DNA of 64,000 nucleotides from Acidobacteriota bacterium (GCA_029776225.1 JAKOTR010000060.1:124001-188000), one strand, 5' to 3'. Shown: positions 16,183 through 26,706, counted from the first letter of the stretch. The notes: generated by a model not told the origin, from the sequence alone. A program made the numbers and translations.

Positions 16183-17463
16183 ATGCGTATCTTTATGCGA
16201 TACCGCCACCGGGTTTTGGTCTTTCTTTTTTTCCTCGCGATCATCACTTATCTCGATCGCGTTTGCGTAGCGGTTGCCGGGCCGGAAATGCAAAAGGACC
16301 TTGGCATCACGCCCGAGCAATGGGGGTGGGTGGTCGGGGTCTTCGCCATCACCTATGCCTTGTTTGAAATCCCCAGCGGCGCTCTCGGCGACCGCATCGG
16401 GCCGCGCAAGGTGCTCACCCGGATCGTGGTCTGGTGGTCGACGTTCACGTTTCTCACGGGGACGGTAAAGAGTTTCAAGTGGCTGCTGGTCACGCAGATG
16501 GCTTTCGGCGCCGGTGAAGCGGGCGCATTCCCGAACGCCTCAGGCACCATCTCGCGCTGGTTCCCGAAGACGGAGCGCGGCCGCGCGCAGGGTGTCGTGT
16601 GGATGGCCAGCCGCATCGGTGGCGCGATATCGCCCTTGCTCGTGATCCCGATTCAGGCAGCCTGGGGCTGGCGCGCTTCCTTCTGGACGTTCAGTGTCGT
16701 GGGCATCATCTGGGCGATCGTCTGGTACATCTGGATGCGCGACACGCCGCGGGAAAAGCCCGGCGTCTCGGCGGCGGAAATCGCGGAGATTGAAGAAGGC
16801 CAGACGCCCGTTCAAGGCCACCGCAGCCTGCCGCTCAGCGTGTTGAGGAGCGCGAACTTCTGGTTCATTCTGGCGATGTATCACACCTACGTGTGGGGCT
16901 CCTACTTCTTCCTCTCCTGGCTGCACACGTTTTTGGCCAAAGGCCGGGGATTCACGCCCGAGGATCTGCAGAGGTGGTCGCCGTTGCCGTTCGTCTTCGG
17001 AATGGCCGCAACCTTTACAGGCGGCCTGGTTAGCGATGCCCTGGTGAAGAGAATAGGCCTCAAGTGGGGGCGCCGGCTGGTGGGCTTTTCCGGACTGACG
17101 TTTTCGGCCATCTGCATGGCGGCGGAAACGCTCGTCACCGGAAAGGTTTCTTCCGTACTCGTTCTTTCGCTGGCCTACTTCGGCTCGGACTTCATGCTGC
17201 CGGTGGCCTGGGCGGTCTGCCTTGATGTCGGCCGCAGATACGCCGGCGCGGTCACCGGGGCGATGAACATGGCCGGGCAGCTTGGCTCGTTCCTTTCCGC
17301 CGTCACCTTCGGGTACCTGATCCGGGGCTTCGGAACGTACAACGCGATTCTGCTGCCCATGGCGGGCACGCTTTTCCTCAGCGCGCTATTGTGGTTGAAG
17401 ATCGACCCGACGAAGGAACTCGTTCCTGAGCCGGAGACCACAGTTTCTACCGCAACCGCCTGA
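16183..17463 (+). CDS. MFS transporter, anion:cation symporter (ACS)-type
   Basis: The 422-426-residue protein has 12 predicted helices. It carries the ACS-family opening ITYLDRVCVAVAGPEMQKDLGI and the MFS loop motif GALGDRIGPRKVLT. AGEAGAFPNASGTISRWFPKTERGRAQG in helix 4 is highly typical of sugar-acid (hexuronate or galactonate) transporters. The ATG at 16195 (MRYRHR) is at least as likely a start as 16183. The next gene, archease, begins inside the stop codon region (TGATG), so the three genes MFS-archease-rtcB may be one transcript. The substrate is likely an organic anion; a sugar acid would agree with the dehydratase at 28635-29792, but that link is weak. Confidence 0.85.
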   Translation: MRIFMRYRHRVLVFLFFLAIITYLDRVCVAVAGPEMQKDLGITPEQWGWVVGVFAITYALFEIPSGALGDRIGPRKVLTRIVVWWSTFTFLTGTVKSFKWLLVTQMAFGAGEAGAFPNASGTISRWFPKTERGRAQGVVWMASRIGGAISPLLVIPIQAAWGWRASFWTFSVVGIIWAIVWYIWMRDTPREKPGVSAAEIAEIEEGQTPVQGHRSLPLSVLRSANFWFILAMYHTYVWGSYFFLSWLHTFLAKGRGFTPEDLQRWSPLPFVFGMAATFTGGLVSDALVKRIGLKWGRRLVGFSGLTFSAICMAAETLVTGKVSSVLVLSLAYFGSDFMLPVAWAVCLDVGRRYAGAVTGAMNMAGQLGSFLSAVTFGYLIRGFGTYNAILLPMAGTLFLSALLWLKIDPTKELVPEPETTVSTATA

Positions 17464-17873
17464 TGTACGAAGTTCTCGAGCACACTGCCGATATCGGCTT
17501 CCGCGCGCGCGGAAGCACGGCGGCCGAGTTGTTCGAACAAGCCGCCGAAGCCCTGATTTCCATCGCGATGGAAATCGACGATGTCTCGCCGCAGCAGACC
17601 TACGAACTCGCGGCCTCCGGCAGCGACATGGAATCGCTGCTGGTGAACTGGCTGAGCGAGGTGCTTTTCTGGATCGACGGCCGGCACATCGCCATGCGCC
17701 GCTTCGAAGTGAGCGGGCTCGCCCCGGACCGCGTGGCCGCGCGCGCCTACGGAGAACCACGGAACCCCGAACGCCACCGTGCGAAACTTGTGGTTAAGGG
17801 AGTCACCTACCACCAACTCAGAATCTGGGAGGATGAGAATGGCTGGTGGGCAGAAGTTTATCTCGACATCTGA
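17463..17873 (+). CDS. Archease
   Basis: This 136-residue protein starts MYEVLEHTADIGFRARGSTAAELFEQAAEAL, the classic archease signature with the HTADIG metal-binding motif. It then has LVNWLSEVLFWID and a C-terminal KLVVKGVTYHQLRIWEDENGWWAEVYLDI ending in the conserved aspartate-isoleucine. Archease is the activator of the RNA ligase RtcB: it speeds guanylylation and allows multiple turnovers. The rtcB gene begins 10 bp downstream. The start overlaps the MFS stop codon by one base. Identification is very secure. Confidence 0.95.
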   Translation: MYEVLEHTADIGFRARGSTAAELFEQAAEALISIAMEIDDVSPQQTYELAASGSDMESLLVNWLSEVLFWIDGRHIAMRRFEVSGLAPDRVAARAYGEPRNPERHRAKLVVKGVTYHQLRIWEDENGWWAEVYLDI

Positions 17874-17883
17874 GCGAGCCTCC

Positions 17884-19314
17884 ATGGAAGTCGAACGCAT
17901 AGACGAGGTACGAGCGCGTATCCCGCGGGATGAGCGGCGCGGTATGCGCACCGACGTGATCGTATACGCCACCGAGCGGCTCATCGATCAGATCCGCAAG
18001 GATCTCTCGCTCCAGCAGGCCGTGAACGTGGCTACGCTGCCCGGCATCGTCGGCCCGAGTCTCGCCATGCCCGACATCCACCAGGGATACGGCTTCCCGA
18101 TAGGCGGCGTGGCTGCGACGGACTGGAAGGAAGGCGTGGTTTCGCCCGGCGGCGTGGGCTTCGATATCAACTGCGGCGTGCGGCTGGTGCGCACGTCGCT
18201 TTCGGCCGACGACGTACGCCCGCGCCTGCGGGAACTCATCAACCAGCTCTTCCGCGACGTGCCCTGCGGAACGGGCGGCGAAGGCCCCATTCGCATCAGC
18301 AAGCAACAGCTCGATCAGGTGCTCGTCAAGGGCGCGCAATGGGTCGTAGAGAACGGTTACGGCGAACCGCGCGACACGGAGTTCACCGAGGAACGCGGAT
18401 GCCTGGCCGGCGCCGACCCGGAGCAGGTTTCCGACCGGGCGGCTGAGCGGGGACGCCCGCAGCTCGGCACCCTGGGGAGCGGGAACCACTTTCTGGAAGT
18501 GCAGCGCGTCGAGAAGGTGTTCGATGCCGAGGCGGCCCGCGCCATGGGCCTCGAGGAGAACGGCGTCGTCGTGTTGATCCACTGCGGATCGCGCGGCCTC
18601 GGCCACCAGGTCTGTACGGACTACCTGGCCCAAATGGGCGCGGCCATGAAGCATTACCAGATCACGCTGCCCGACCGGCAGCTTGCCTGCGTGCCCACGC
18701 AATCGCCCGAGGGGCAGGCCTATTTGGCCGCCATGCGCGCCGCGGCGAACTTCGCCTGGGCGAACCGGCAAACCATCCTGCACTTCGTGCGCGGGTCTTT
18801 TCAGCGCATCTTCGGCAGCGAGACCCGGATCGACATGATCTACGACGTCTGCCACAACATCGCCAAGCGCGAGCGCCATCGCATAGACGGCGAGACGCAC
18901 GACGTGCTTGTGCACCGCAAAGGAGCGACCCGCGCCTTTCCGCCGGGCCATCCCGACCTTCCCGCCGCCTACAAACACATCGGCCAGCCCGTGCTGGTGC
19001 CCGGAAGCATGGGGACGGCATCGTGGGTGCTGGTGGGCGCGGAAGGGGCGATGCGCGAGACGTTCGGGAGCGTGTGCCACGGCGCGGGGCGCCTGCTCAG
19101 CCGCACCGCCGCGCGCAAGGGCCGCGACGCTCGCGAGGTTCAGCGCAAGCTGGAGGAACAGGGCATTCTTGTGCGCAGCGAGACCCGCGACGGAATCCTG
19201 GAAGAAATCCCGGACGCCTATAAGGACGTGGACGAGGTGATCGAAGTCGTCCACCAGGCCGGCCTCGCGCGCAAGGTCGCCCGACTCCGTCCGATGGGAG
19301 TTATCAAGGGCTGA
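17884..19314 (+). CDS. rtcB: RNA-splicing ligase RtcB
   Basis: The ATG at 17884 is chosen over an in-frame upstream extension that overlaps archease. The 476-residue protein has the RtcB blocks AMPDIHQGYGFPIGGVAA, VSPGGVGFDINCGVRLV (metal-binding DINCGV), LGTLGSGNHFLEVQ, IHCGSRGLGHQV, DVCHNIAKRE, RKGATRAFPPG and VLVPGSMGTASWVL. CHGAGRLLSR near residue 398 carries the histidine that becomes guanylylated. RtcB joins RNA ends with 2',3'-cyclic phosphate or 3'-phosphate to 5'-OH ends, using GTP and Mn2+. Paired with archease it forms an RNA repair or tRNA-splicing module. Whether it heals tRNA, rRNA or stress-cleaved RNA here is unknown. Confidence 0.95.
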   Translation: MEVERIDEVRARIPRDERRGMRTDVIVYATERLIDQIRKDLSLQQAVNVATLPGIVGPSLAMPDIHQGYGFPIGGVAATDWKEGVVSPGGVGFDINCGVRLVRTSLSADDVRPRLRELINQLFRDVPCGTGGEGPIRISKQQLDQVLVKGAQWVVENGYGEPRDTEFTEERGCLAGADPEQVSDRAAERGRPQLGTLGSGNHFLEVQRVEKVFDAEAARAMGLEENGVVVLIHCGSRGLGHQVCTDYLAQMGAAMKHYQITLPDRQLACVPTQSPEGQAYLAAMRAAANFAWANRQTILHFVRGSFQRIFGSETRIDMIYDVCHNIAKRERHRIDGETHDVLVHRKGATRAFPPGHPDLPAAYKHIGQPVLVPGSMGTASWVLVGAEGAMRETFGSVCHGAGRLLSRTAARKGRDAREVQRKLEEQGILVRSETRDGILEEIPDAYKDVDEVIEVVHQAGLARKVARLRPMGVIKG

Positions 19315-19321
19315 GCGGCTG

Positions 19322-19492
19322 TTATTCCGTGTCTTCGGGACTGCCGGTAGCTTGCCAGAGGAACAGCATCCCGATCATCATGCACGGCAGGATCAACGAC
19401 TGCGGATGCGGATCGGTCGCCAGCACGCCGATCAGGAACACCACAGCGGAGAGCCAAATCACAACCCACTGAGTCTTAGAAGGGTACCACAT
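19322..19492 (-). CDS. Small two-helix membrane protein, 56 residues
   Basis: The minus strand holds an intact frame from the ATG at 19492 to the TAA at 19322. The product starts MWYPSKTQWVVIWLSAVVFL and has two hydrophobic segments (about residues 9-25 and 33-48) separated by ATDPHPQS, ending in an acidic tail SPEDTE. A weak GGTGA lies upstream. The gene fills the otherwise empty gap between the convergent rtcB and the lhr terminus. Aromatic-rich short membrane proteins with a WYP..TQW opening occur in Acidobacteria, but I cannot name a function. Its predicted topology is the main argument that it is real. Confidence 0.6.
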   Translation of the reverse strand: MWYPSKTQWVVIWLSAVVFLIGVLATDPHPQSLILPCMMIGMLFLWQATGSPEDTE

Positions 19493-19573
19493 TAAACTTC
19501 ACCCAGAACTTAACACGGTAGCACGAGTCGCTTTTGCGGCGTCTTAACGGAAATTCACGCGGGGACGCGTGTT

Positions 19574-22500
19574 TCAGGCGTGTCCGGCGGCGCCCGCCAA
19601 CTCCACCGGCACTCCGTCCACCAGCCGCAACACGCCGCTTGCCAGCGCGCTGACGCGCGGCACCGGCAGCAGAATGCCCGTCAGGTTCAGCGGATCGGCG
19701 TTGGAAATCTCGACCTGCTCGCCGGCTTTTTCTGCGCGGCGCACGGCGCGCAGCACGTCCACCGCTTCGGGCAGGGCGTATTGCTCGCCTGTAAAGCCCG
19801 CTACGAAGCGGCCGCCGCGGATTTCGCCGCGCGCTTCCATGCGGCGCAGTTCAACCAGCAGGTCGCGCCACACCGCGGGCAGCGATTCGCGCACGAGCAG
19901 GTCGCGAAACACCACGCCCCAGCGGCGCAGGAACTGCCGGGCGAGCACGGCGGCGGCATCCGCGCGCTGCGGACCGTGCCGCAGCAGCGCCCACCGTCCT
20001 GCCGCATGGCGCGGGCGCGCGTGGCGGCCCCGGCCCTCTCCGCGCCGCCGCTTCGGGTCGATCAGCGAACGCAGGTTTTCGAATCCGTCCGCCGTCACTA
20101 GCCCGGCAGCCGCAAGCTCCCACAGCGCGTCCTCAACCTCCGACGCCAGCCGCCCCGTGGCGCGCTGCAACTCGAAGAAGAAAGAAGCGCCGCGTTTTTC
20201 GAGCGCTTCGAGCACCTCGCGCCCGGCGTGGGAAAGGTTTTCCCGCTTCTGCCCGGCTCCGGCGTGTGCGAGCAGCGCATCGGCGTCCTCGCGCAGAAAC
20301 AGGCTCACCGGCGCCGCCCGGCTTGGGCGCACTCTGCGCGCGCCCGCCGCTTCTTCAAACGCCGGATGCGGCGACAATCTGCCCCACATCACCTCGCCCG
20401 AGAGGCAAAGGCGGTCGAGATACTCCGGGCTGTAGCGGGCCACGCGCCGCGGCAGGATTTCCGCCTCCCACGCTCCCGCCGGCGCCTCGTAGCCTTGCAA
20501 TTGACGGATGATTTCGAGCGTCCCATCCACGCCGTGCAGTTGAGCGCCACGCCCCACGTGCTGCCAGCGCAACAGGAAGCGAAGGAAGTCCGCCGTCGTC
20601 ACGGGCTCGATTTCGTTCCGCAGCCGGCCCAGCGTCAAGCGATGAATTCGCGCCAGCAGCCTCCGATTGCACCACTCGGTTTCGCCGGTCTTCTCCGCCG
20701 TGAACTGCCCGCGGAGCACCTGGCCTTCGGCCTCCAGCCGCGCCAGCGCGCGCTCGACAAGCGCGGGGTTCATCGCCAGCCGCGCGGCCAATGCAGACGC
20801 CTTCACCGGGCCGGTCGATTCCAGCCAGCCCCGCAGGATGTCCGCCGCCGCGACTTCGTCATCCCGTTCGTAGGCCGCGCGCACGCGCTCGCTGCGTTCC
20901 GCGGCAATCCAAAATGAGCGGAACTCCAGCGCGCGACCCGCCTGCACAAGTTCGGGAAACCAGCCCGCCCATTCCGGGACCGGCGGCAGCACGGAGAGCG
21001 TCAGCAGCGCGTCGTGCAGCTCGTCGGCATCGCGCACGTCCGGCCAGGACTCCTCGGCCACCCGCGCAATGGCTTCCGCATCGAGCGCGCCCACTCCCTC
21101 CGCGAGGTCCGGGGTCAGCGTGCGGCGCAACTGCACCGCCCGCGCGCGCCGCTCCTCCAGCGGAGCGTCGTCGAGGTAGGCGTAAGGATTCGAGTTCAGG
21201 GCTTCGTGCGAACACGGCGAGGGCTCGGCGGTGTCGATCGCCTCGGTGCGGATGGCGCCCGAGCGTATGCCCTCCAGGATGCGCTTCAGCCCCTCCAAGT
21301 CCATCGCCTCGTACAGGCAGTTGTTGATGGTTTCCTTCACCAGCGGGTGGTCCGGGATGCGCGGCTCGCCCACGAGGTTTTCGGCGCACGCCGCCTGATC
21401 GGGAAACACCGCGGCCAGCAGGTCGTCCGACTTCATCCGCATGATCGGCGCGGGCGTCTTGCGCCCGCCCGCGAATCGCAGAATTGCCAGCGCCCGCGCG
21501 GCGTTCCACCGCCACCGGGCCGTGAACATGGGCGAGGCAAGCAGCGCCTGTGTCAGCACGTGCTCCGCCGTCTCCGGTTTGACGAACTCAAAGACGGCTT
21601 CGAGCGGAAACGAGTGCTGCTCGGCCAGCGAGATGACGATGCCGTTATCCGTGGCCGCGGCCTGCAGTTCGAAATTGAACGTGCGGCAGAAGCGCTTGCG
21701 CAGGGCCAGGCCCCAGGCGCGGTTGATGCGCGCGCCGAACGGAGCGTGTATGACGAGCTGCATCCCGCCCGCCTCGTCGAAGAACCGCTCGGCCACCACG
21801 GTTTTCCATGCCGGCAGCGCTCCGAGCGCGGCCCGTCCCGCGCGCACATACTCCACCGCCTGGAGCGCGCCCCGCCGGTCCAGGCCGCAGCATTCCTGAA
21901 GCCACGCCGCGGCGTCTTCCGGCGTGCGGGCCGCAATCTCCTCGCGGACTTCGGAGAACACGCGCGAAAGCTCGGCCGTGCGCCCCGGCGCCTCGCCTCG
22001 CCAGAACGGAATGGTGGGCGCGGCGCCCTGCGCGTCCTCCACCCTTACCCTGCCCGGCTCGACGCGCCGTATGCGCCACGAGTGCGTGCCGAGCAGGAAC
22101 ACGTCGCCCGCCATGCTCTCGACCGCGAAGTCCTCGTCCACCGTGCCGATGGTTGTGCCCTCGGGCTCGAGCACCACGGCGTAGTTCGAGGTGTCCGGGA
22201 TGGCGCCGCCCGAAGTGATCGCGGCCAGCCGCGTCCCGCGCCGCCCCCGCAGCTTCCGGTTGATTGCATCGCGATGCAGAAGCGCTCCGCTGCGGCCGCG
22301 CGCCGTCGAGACCCCCTCGGCAAGCATGGCGATGACGGCGTCGTAATCGGCGCGGCTCAGGTTGCGGTAGGAGTACGTCCCGCGCACCAGCTCGAACAGC
22401 TCGTCCTCGTCCCAGGGGCGGCAGGCCGCCTCCGCCGCGATCTGCTGCGCCAGCACGTCGAGCGGCGATTGCGGAATCTCCAGGCGCTCCAGTTCGCCCG

Positions 22501-23677
22501 TGCGGATTGCCCGCACCACCGCGGCGCACTCGATCAATTCATCCCGCGTCGTTGCGAACAGCCGCCCTTTCGGCAGCGCGCCCACCCAGTGTCCCGAGCG
22601 ACCTATGCGTTGCAGCGCCACCGCGATCGACCGCGGCGACCCCACCTGGCACACCAGGTCCACCGTCCCTATGTCGATGCCGAGTTCGAGCGAGGCCGTC
22701 GCCACCACCGCCCTGAGCTCGCCTCGCTTCAGCCGCTCCTCGGCGTTGAGCCGGAGCCGCCGCGACAAGCTCCCATGATGCGGCAGCACGGCCGCCTCCC
22801 CTAATCGTTCGCTGAGGTGGTGCGAGACGCGCTCGCTCAGCCGTCGCGTGTTGACGAATACCAGCGTGGTGCGGTTCGCGCGGATCAGCTCGGCGAGGCG
22901 GTCGTAAATCTCCGACCACATCTCATTGCTCGCCACCGGCCCGAGTTCGTCCTTGGGGACCTCGACGGCGAGCTCCATCTCCCGCCTGTGCCCGACGTTG
23001 ACCACCTCGGCCGAGGGGCTCAGGAATCGCGCGACTTCCTCGATCGGGTTCACGGTCGCGGACAGCCCGATGCGTTGCGGGCGTGCCCGGCCGGTTTCCT
23101 GAACGAGCGCGTCTAGCCGCGCCAGCGTCAACGCCAGATGCGACCCGCGCTTGTCGTCCACCACGGCGTGTATCTCATCCACGATCACCGTGCGCGTGGT
23201 CCCCAGCATCCGCCGCCCCCGCTCGGTGGTCAGCAGGATGAACAGCGACTCGGGCGTGGTCACCAGTATGTGCGGCGGCTGCTTCAGCGCCTGCTGCCGC
23301 TCCCAGGCCGTCGTGTCGCCTGTGCGCAGCGCCGCCCGCACGGGCGCCAGCGGTATGCCGCGCTCGGCCGCCATCCCCGCGATCTCCGCCAGCGGGATCT
23401 CCAGGTTTTTCCGGACGTCGTTGCTCAGCGCCTTCAGCGGAGACACGTAGACGGCCTCGGTCTCATCGGGAAGCGCACCCGATCGCGCCCGCCGGAAGAG
23501 GCCGTCGAGGCAGATGAGGAACGCCGCCAGCGTTTTGCCCGAGCCGGTGGGGGCGGAAATCAGGACGTCGCGGCCCGTGCGCACCTTGGGCCACCCAAGA
23601 GCCTGCGGCTCGGTCACCGCGGCAAAGCGCGCGCAAAACCATTCGCGGACGAGAGGATCAAAACCCGAAAGGGGCAC
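19574..23677 (-). CDS. Lhr-type large ATP-dependent helicase
   Basis: The 1367-residue protein is an SF2 helicase with Q-motif-like [13 protein letters not shown] at the N-terminus and Walker A APTGSGKT (about 42-49). [13 protein letters not shown] is the DEIH box near residue 167. [24 protein letters not shown] and [11 protein letters not shown] are motifs IV-VI. The Lhr-specific winged-helix and C-terminal extension follow. A second half with further winged-helix-like repeats ([30 protein letters not shown]) brings it near full Lhr length. Lhr proteins translocate 3'-5' on single-stranded DNA and are linked to DNA repair. The gene stands alone, divergent from korA. Helicase identity is certain, the repair role is family knowledge. 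Confidence 0.9.
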   Translation of the reverse strand: MPLSGFDPLVREWFCARFAAVTEPQALGWPKVRTGRDVLISAPTGSGKTLAAFLICLDGLFRRARSGALPDETEAVYVSPLKALSNDVRKNLEIPLAEIAGMAAERGIPLAPVRAALRTGDTTAWERQQALKQPPHILVTTPESLFILLTTERGRRMLGTTRTVIVDEIHAVVDDKRGSHLALTLARLDALVQETGRARPQRIGLSATVNPIEEVARFLSPSAEVVNVGHRREMELAVEVPKDELGPVASNEMWSEIYDRLAELIRANRTTLVFVNTRRLSERVSHHLSERLGEAAVLPHHGSLSRRLRLNAEERLKRGELRAVVATASLELGIDIGTVDLVCQVGSPRSIAVALQRIGRSGHWVGALPKGRLFATTRDELIECAAVVRAIRTGELERLEIPQSPLDVLAQQIAAEAACRPWDEDELFELVRGTYSYRNLSRADYDAVIAMLAEGVSTARGRSGALLHRDAINRKLRGRRGTRLAAITSGGAIPDTSNYAVVLEPEGTTIGTVDEDFAVESMAGDVFLLGTHSWRIRRVEPGRVRVEDAQGAAPTIPFWRGEAPGRTAELSRVFSEVREEIAARTPEDAAAWLQECCGLDRRGALQAVEYVRAGRAALGALPAWKTVVAERFFDEAGGMQLVIHAPFGARINRAWGLALRKRFCRTFNFELQAAATDNGIVISLAEQHSFPLEAVFEFVKPETAEHVLTQALLASPMFTARWRWNAARALAILRFAGGRKTPAPIMRMKSDDLLAAVFPDQAACAENLVGEPRIPDHPLVKETINNCLYEAMDLEGLKRILEGIRSGAIRTEAIDTAEPSPCSHEALNSNPYAYLDDAPLEERRARAVQLRRTLTPDLAEGVGALDAEAIARVAEESWPDVRDADELHDALLTLSVLPPVPEWAGWFPELVQAGRALEFRSFWIAAERSERVRAAYERDDEVAAADILRGWLESTGPVKASALAARLAMNPALVERALARLEAEGQVLRGQFTAEKTGETEWCNRRLLARIHRLTLGRLRNEIEPVTTADFLRFLLRWQHVGRGAQLHGVDGTLEIIRQLQGYEAPAGAWEAEILPRRVARYSPEYLDRLCLSGEVMWGRLSPHPAFEEAAGARRVRPSRAAPVSLFLREDADALLAHAGAGQKRENLSHAGREVLEALEKRGASFFFELQRATGRLASEVEDALWELAAAGLVTADGFENLRSLIDPKRRRGEGRGRHARPRHAAGRWALLRHGPQRADAAAVLARQFLRRWGVVFRDLLVRESLPAVWRDLLVELRRMEARGEIRGGRFVAGFTGEQYALPEAVDVLRAVRRAEKAGEQVEISNADPLNLTGILLPVPRVSALASGVLRLVDGVPVELAGAAGHA

Positions 23678-23742
23678 GCGCTCTTATTTTCGCAAAGAGG
23701 GGCCGTTTCCGAGCCGGGCCTAATGCAAGTTTCCAGCCAGAA

Positions 23743-23773
23743 TTGGCCAGTTCATTCCTTTGTTGCTTATAAT
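23743..23773 (+). promoter_or_regulatory. Likely sigma-70 promoter of korAB
   Basis: A perfect TATAAT lies at 23768-23773. A weak -35 candidate, TTGGCC (23743-23748), lies 19 bp upstream, just outside the lhr coding region. It stands about 50 bp before the korA ATG (23822), which itself has GAGGGA as ribosome-binding site. The -10 box is convincing; the -35 box is poor. Confidence 0.5.
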
Positions 23774-23821
23774 CGAACCGAGGAGGGGGCTTTTCCCATC
23801 CAAACCCAGAGGGAAGAATTC

Positions 23822-25666
23822 ATGTCCACAATCGAAGTCAGCGCGGCCTCGTCCCAGCCCACCCGGACGGATAGCCACGTTACGAATGATTTTTCCATAC
23901 AGGTGGCCACCGTCAATGGTTCGGGCAGCCAGACCGCGAACACCGTTCTCATGCGCGCCCTGTTTCAGATGGGCATCCCCGTTTCGGGCAAGAATCTGTT
24001 TCCGTCCAACATCGCTGGCCTGCCGACATGGTTCACCATCCGCGCGAGCAAGCACGGCTATATCGGCCGGAAAAAGGAAATCGACTTTCTCGTCGCAATG
24101 AATCCGGAGACGGCGCAGGAAGACGTCCGGAAGCTCGAGCCGGGCGCCGCCGTCGTCTATGACGAGCCGTTGAAGCTGAATACGGTCCGCTCGGACCTGC
24201 ACTTCTACCCGGTGCCGTTCGACAGGCTGGTCGGCCCGGTCTGCCCCGAGGCACGGCTTCGGAAGCTGGTCCGCAACATGATCTACGACGGCGTTGTCGC
24301 CCAGCTACTCGGCATCGACATGGAGGAGATGCGCACGGCGCTGTACAAGCAGTTCGGGCCGAGGAAAGCCAAGGCCGCGGAGTTGAACTGGAACGCCGTG
24401 AAAGCCGGCTACGATTTCGCCGCCGCCAATCTCGTCAAGACGGACCGCTACCGCGTCGAGCGGATGAACGCCACCGCCGGGAAGATCATCATCGAAGGCA
24501 ATGCGGCGATCGCGCTCGGCTGCGTGTTCGCCGGAGTCACGGTGGTGAGCTGGTATCCCATCACGCCCTCGTCTTCGGTGATCGAAGCGTTGACCACCTA
24601 TCTGCGCCGCTTCCGCATCGATAAGGAAACCGGGAAAGCCACCTTCGCGGTGATTCAGGCCGAGGACGAGCTGGCTTCGATCGGCATGGTGATCGGCGCG
24701 AGCTGGGCGGGCGCGCGCGCCATGACCGCCACTTCCGGTCCCGGCATCTCGCTGATGGCCGAGTTCACCGGTCTCGGCTATTACGCCGAGGTCCCCGCCG
24801 TGATCGTCAACGTGCAGCGCGTCGGTCCTTCCACCGGCCTGCCCACGCGCACGATGCAGGGCGACATCCTCTCCACCGCCGTCCTCTCCCATGGCGATAC
24901 GAAGCACCCGATCCTGTTCCCTTCCTCTCCAGTCGAGTGCTTCACGATGATGATTTCCGCTTTCGATCTTGCCGAGTACTTCCAAACGCCCGTCTTCGTC
25001 TTCAGCGATCTCGATCTCGGCATGAATAACTGGATGTCCGACCCGTTTCCCTACCCCACCGAGCCGATCAACCGCGGCAAGGTGCTCACAGCCGAGGACC
25101 TCGACCGCCTCGGCGGCTTCGCCCGCTACAAGGACGTGGACGGGGACGGCGTCGGCTACCGCACGCTGCCCGGAACCAGGCATCCCAAGGCCGCGTACTT
25201 CACCCGCGGCAGCGGCCACAACGAAAACGCCGGCTACAGCGAGCGCGAAGACGATTACATGAACAACATGGACCGCCTGGCGCACAAGTTCGAAGCCATG
25301 CGGTCCCGCGTTCCTGCGCCGTACGTGGACATCGACCAGAGGGCCCACGTTGGCATCATCTGCGCCGGTACGTCGCGCTACGCCGTTGAGGAAAGCCGCG
25401 ACCAGTTGCGCGACGAGTACGGCCTCCAGACCAGCTATCTGCGCCTCAAAGCCTATCCGTTCACGCCGCAGCTTTCCGAGTTCATCCGCCGCCATGAGCG
25501 GGTTTACGTCGTCGACCAGAACCGCGACGGCCAACTGCTCCAGTTGATGCGGCTGGAACTCGACCCCGACGAAATCGCCAAACTGCGCAGCGTGCGCTAC
25601 TACGGCGGGCTCCCGCTTGATGCCCGCACGGTCACGGCCGAAATCGCCGCCCAGGAGGGATTCTGA
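23822..25666 (+). CDS. korA: 2-oxoacid:ferredoxin oxidoreductase, fused gamma-alpha subunit
   Basis: The ATG at 23822 follows GAGGGAAGAATTC; the open frame extends far upstream only by chance inside lhr. The 614-residue protein has the gamma domain first (about residues 27-205; VATVNGSGSQTANTVLMRALFQMG, LFPSNIAGLPTWFTIRAS). The alpha (pyrimidine-binding) domain follows (about 225-614) with VVSWYPITPSSSVIEAL, QAEDELASIGMVIGASWAG, TATSGPGISLMAEF and RVGPSTGLPTRT. This is the KorA type that makes succinyl-CoA and CO2 from 2-oxoglutarate, or works in reverse, with reduced ferredoxin. korB follows with a TGATG overlap. Specificity for 2-oxoglutarate is by family resemblance. Confidence 0.9.
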   Translation: MSTIEVSAASSQPTRTDSHVTNDFSIQVATVNGSGSQTANTVLMRALFQMGIPVSGKNLFPSNIAGLPTWFTIRASKHGYIGRKKEIDFLVAMNPETAQEDVRKLEPGAAVVYDEPLKLNTVRSDLHFYPVPFDRLVGPVCPEARLRKLVRNMIYDGVVAQLLGIDMEEMRTALYKQFGPRKAKAAELNWNAVKAGYDFAAANLVKTDRYRVERMNATAGKIIIEGNAAIALGCVFAGVTVVSWYPITPSSSVIEALTTYLRRFRIDKETGKATFAVIQAEDELASIGMVIGASWAGARAMTATSGPGISLMAEFTGLGYYAEVPAVIVNVQRVGPSTGLPTRTMQGDILSTAVLSHGDTKHPILFPSSPVECFTMMISAFDLAEYFQTPVFVFSDLDLGMNNWMSDPFPYPTEPINRGKVLTAEDLDRLGGFARYKDVDGDGVGYRTLPGTRHPKAAYFTRGSGHNENAGYSEREDDYMNNMDRLAHKFEAMRSRVPAPYVDIDQRAHVGIICAGTSRYAVEESRDQLRDEYGLQTSYLRLKAYPFTPQLSEFIRRHERVYVVDQNRDGQLLQLMRLELDPDEIAKLRSVRYYGGLPLDARTVTAEIAAQEGF

Positions 25667-26706
25667 TGAGCACCACTGCTGTTCCGCCGAAAAAAACGAA
25701 CCGCATTGGCCTGGAAATCGCCGCCTACAAGGGAGGCAAGACCACGCTGTGCGCCGGCTGCGGGCATAACTCCGTCTCCGAGCGCTTGGTCGAATGCTTC
25801 TTTGAAATGGGGATCGAGCCCTGGAGCGTGGCCAAGTTCTCCGGGATCGGGTGTTCGTCGAAGTCCCCGGCCTACTTCCTGGGCATGGCGCACGGCTTCA
25901 ACAGCGTGCACGGGCGCGCACCTTCGGTCGCCACCGGCGCCCTGGTAGCCAATCGCAACCTGCTCGGCGTGACGGTGTCCGGCGACGGCGATACCGCCTC
26001 CATCGGAATCGGCCAGTTCGTCCACATGCTGCGCCGCAACGTGCGCCAGATTTACATCATCGAGAACAACGGCGTCTACGGTCTCACTAAGGGGCAGTTC
26101 TCGGCCACAGCCGACATCGGCTCCAAGCTTAAGACCGGCGTGGTGAACGACCTGCCTCCGATCGACTGCTGTCTGCAAGCCATCCACCTCGGCGCGACGC
26201 TCGTGGCGCGCTCCTTCTCCGGCGACAAGCGGCAGTTGCAGGCCATACTTAAGGCCGCCATCGCGCACCGCGGCCTCTCGGTCATCGACGTCATCTCGCC
26301 TTGCGTCACTTTCAACGATCACGAAGGCTCTACCAAGAGCTACTCGTACATGAAGGAGCACGGCGAGCCGCTGCACGAACTGGACTTCATCCCCGCTTGC
26401 GAAGACATCGCTGTGGAAATCGCAGAGGGCGAGATCCGCGAAGTCGAGATGCACGGCGGCGCGCGCCTGCGCCTGAAGAAGGTCGGCCGCGACTACGATC
26501 CCACGGACAAGCTCAACGCCGTGCGCGCGCTGGCGGAGGCCGAGAAGGAAGGCCACGTCCTGACCGGCATCCTGTATGTCGATACTTCGCGCCCAGACTT
26601 CGTCGAACTGCTGAACCTCGTCGACGAGCCGCTGGCGACGCTGCCCGAATCCAAAGTACGGCCCCCGCGCGAGGCGCTCGACCAGATCATGGACGAGTTG
26701 CGGTAG
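25666..26706 (+). CDS. korB: 2-oxoacid:ferredoxin oxidoreductase, beta subunit
   Basis: This 346-residue protein is the thiamine-diphosphate-binding subunit. It has TLCAGCGHNSVSERL (cysteine ligands of the single 4Fe-4S cluster), SGIGCSSKSP, VHGRAPSVATGALVANRNL, VSGDGDTASIGIGQFVH (GDG...N type ThDP motif) and YIIENNGVYGLTKGQFS. A fourth cysteine is in VIDVISPCVTFND. It lacks the delta ferredoxin domain, as usual for KorAB pairs. The ATG overlaps the korA stop by one base, so the two subunits are made together. Ferredoxin-linked KorAB is common in Acidobacteriota central metabolism. Confidence 0.92.
   Translation: MSTTAVPPKKTNRIGLEIAAYKGGKTTLCAGCGHNSVSERLVECFFEMGIEPWSVAKFSGIGCSSKSPAYFLGMAHGFNSVHGRAPSVATGALVANRNLLGVTVSGDGDTASIGIGQFVHMLRRNVRQIYIIENNGVYGLTKGQFSATADIGSKLKTGVVNDLPPIDCCLQAIHLGATLVARSFSGDKRQLQAILKAAIAHRGLSVIDVISPCVTFNDHEGSTKSYSYMKEHGEPLHELDFIPACEDIAVEIAEGEIREVEMHGGARLRLKKVGRDYDPTDKLNAVRALAEAEKEGHVLTGILYVDTSRPDFVELLNLVDEPLATLPESKVRPPREALDQIMDELR

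Noticed and set aside
23138-23821. Coding extension of korA upstream of 23822
   Set aside because: It lies antisense to lhr and reads as arginine-rich shadow sequence; the ATG at 23822 has a ribosome-binding site.
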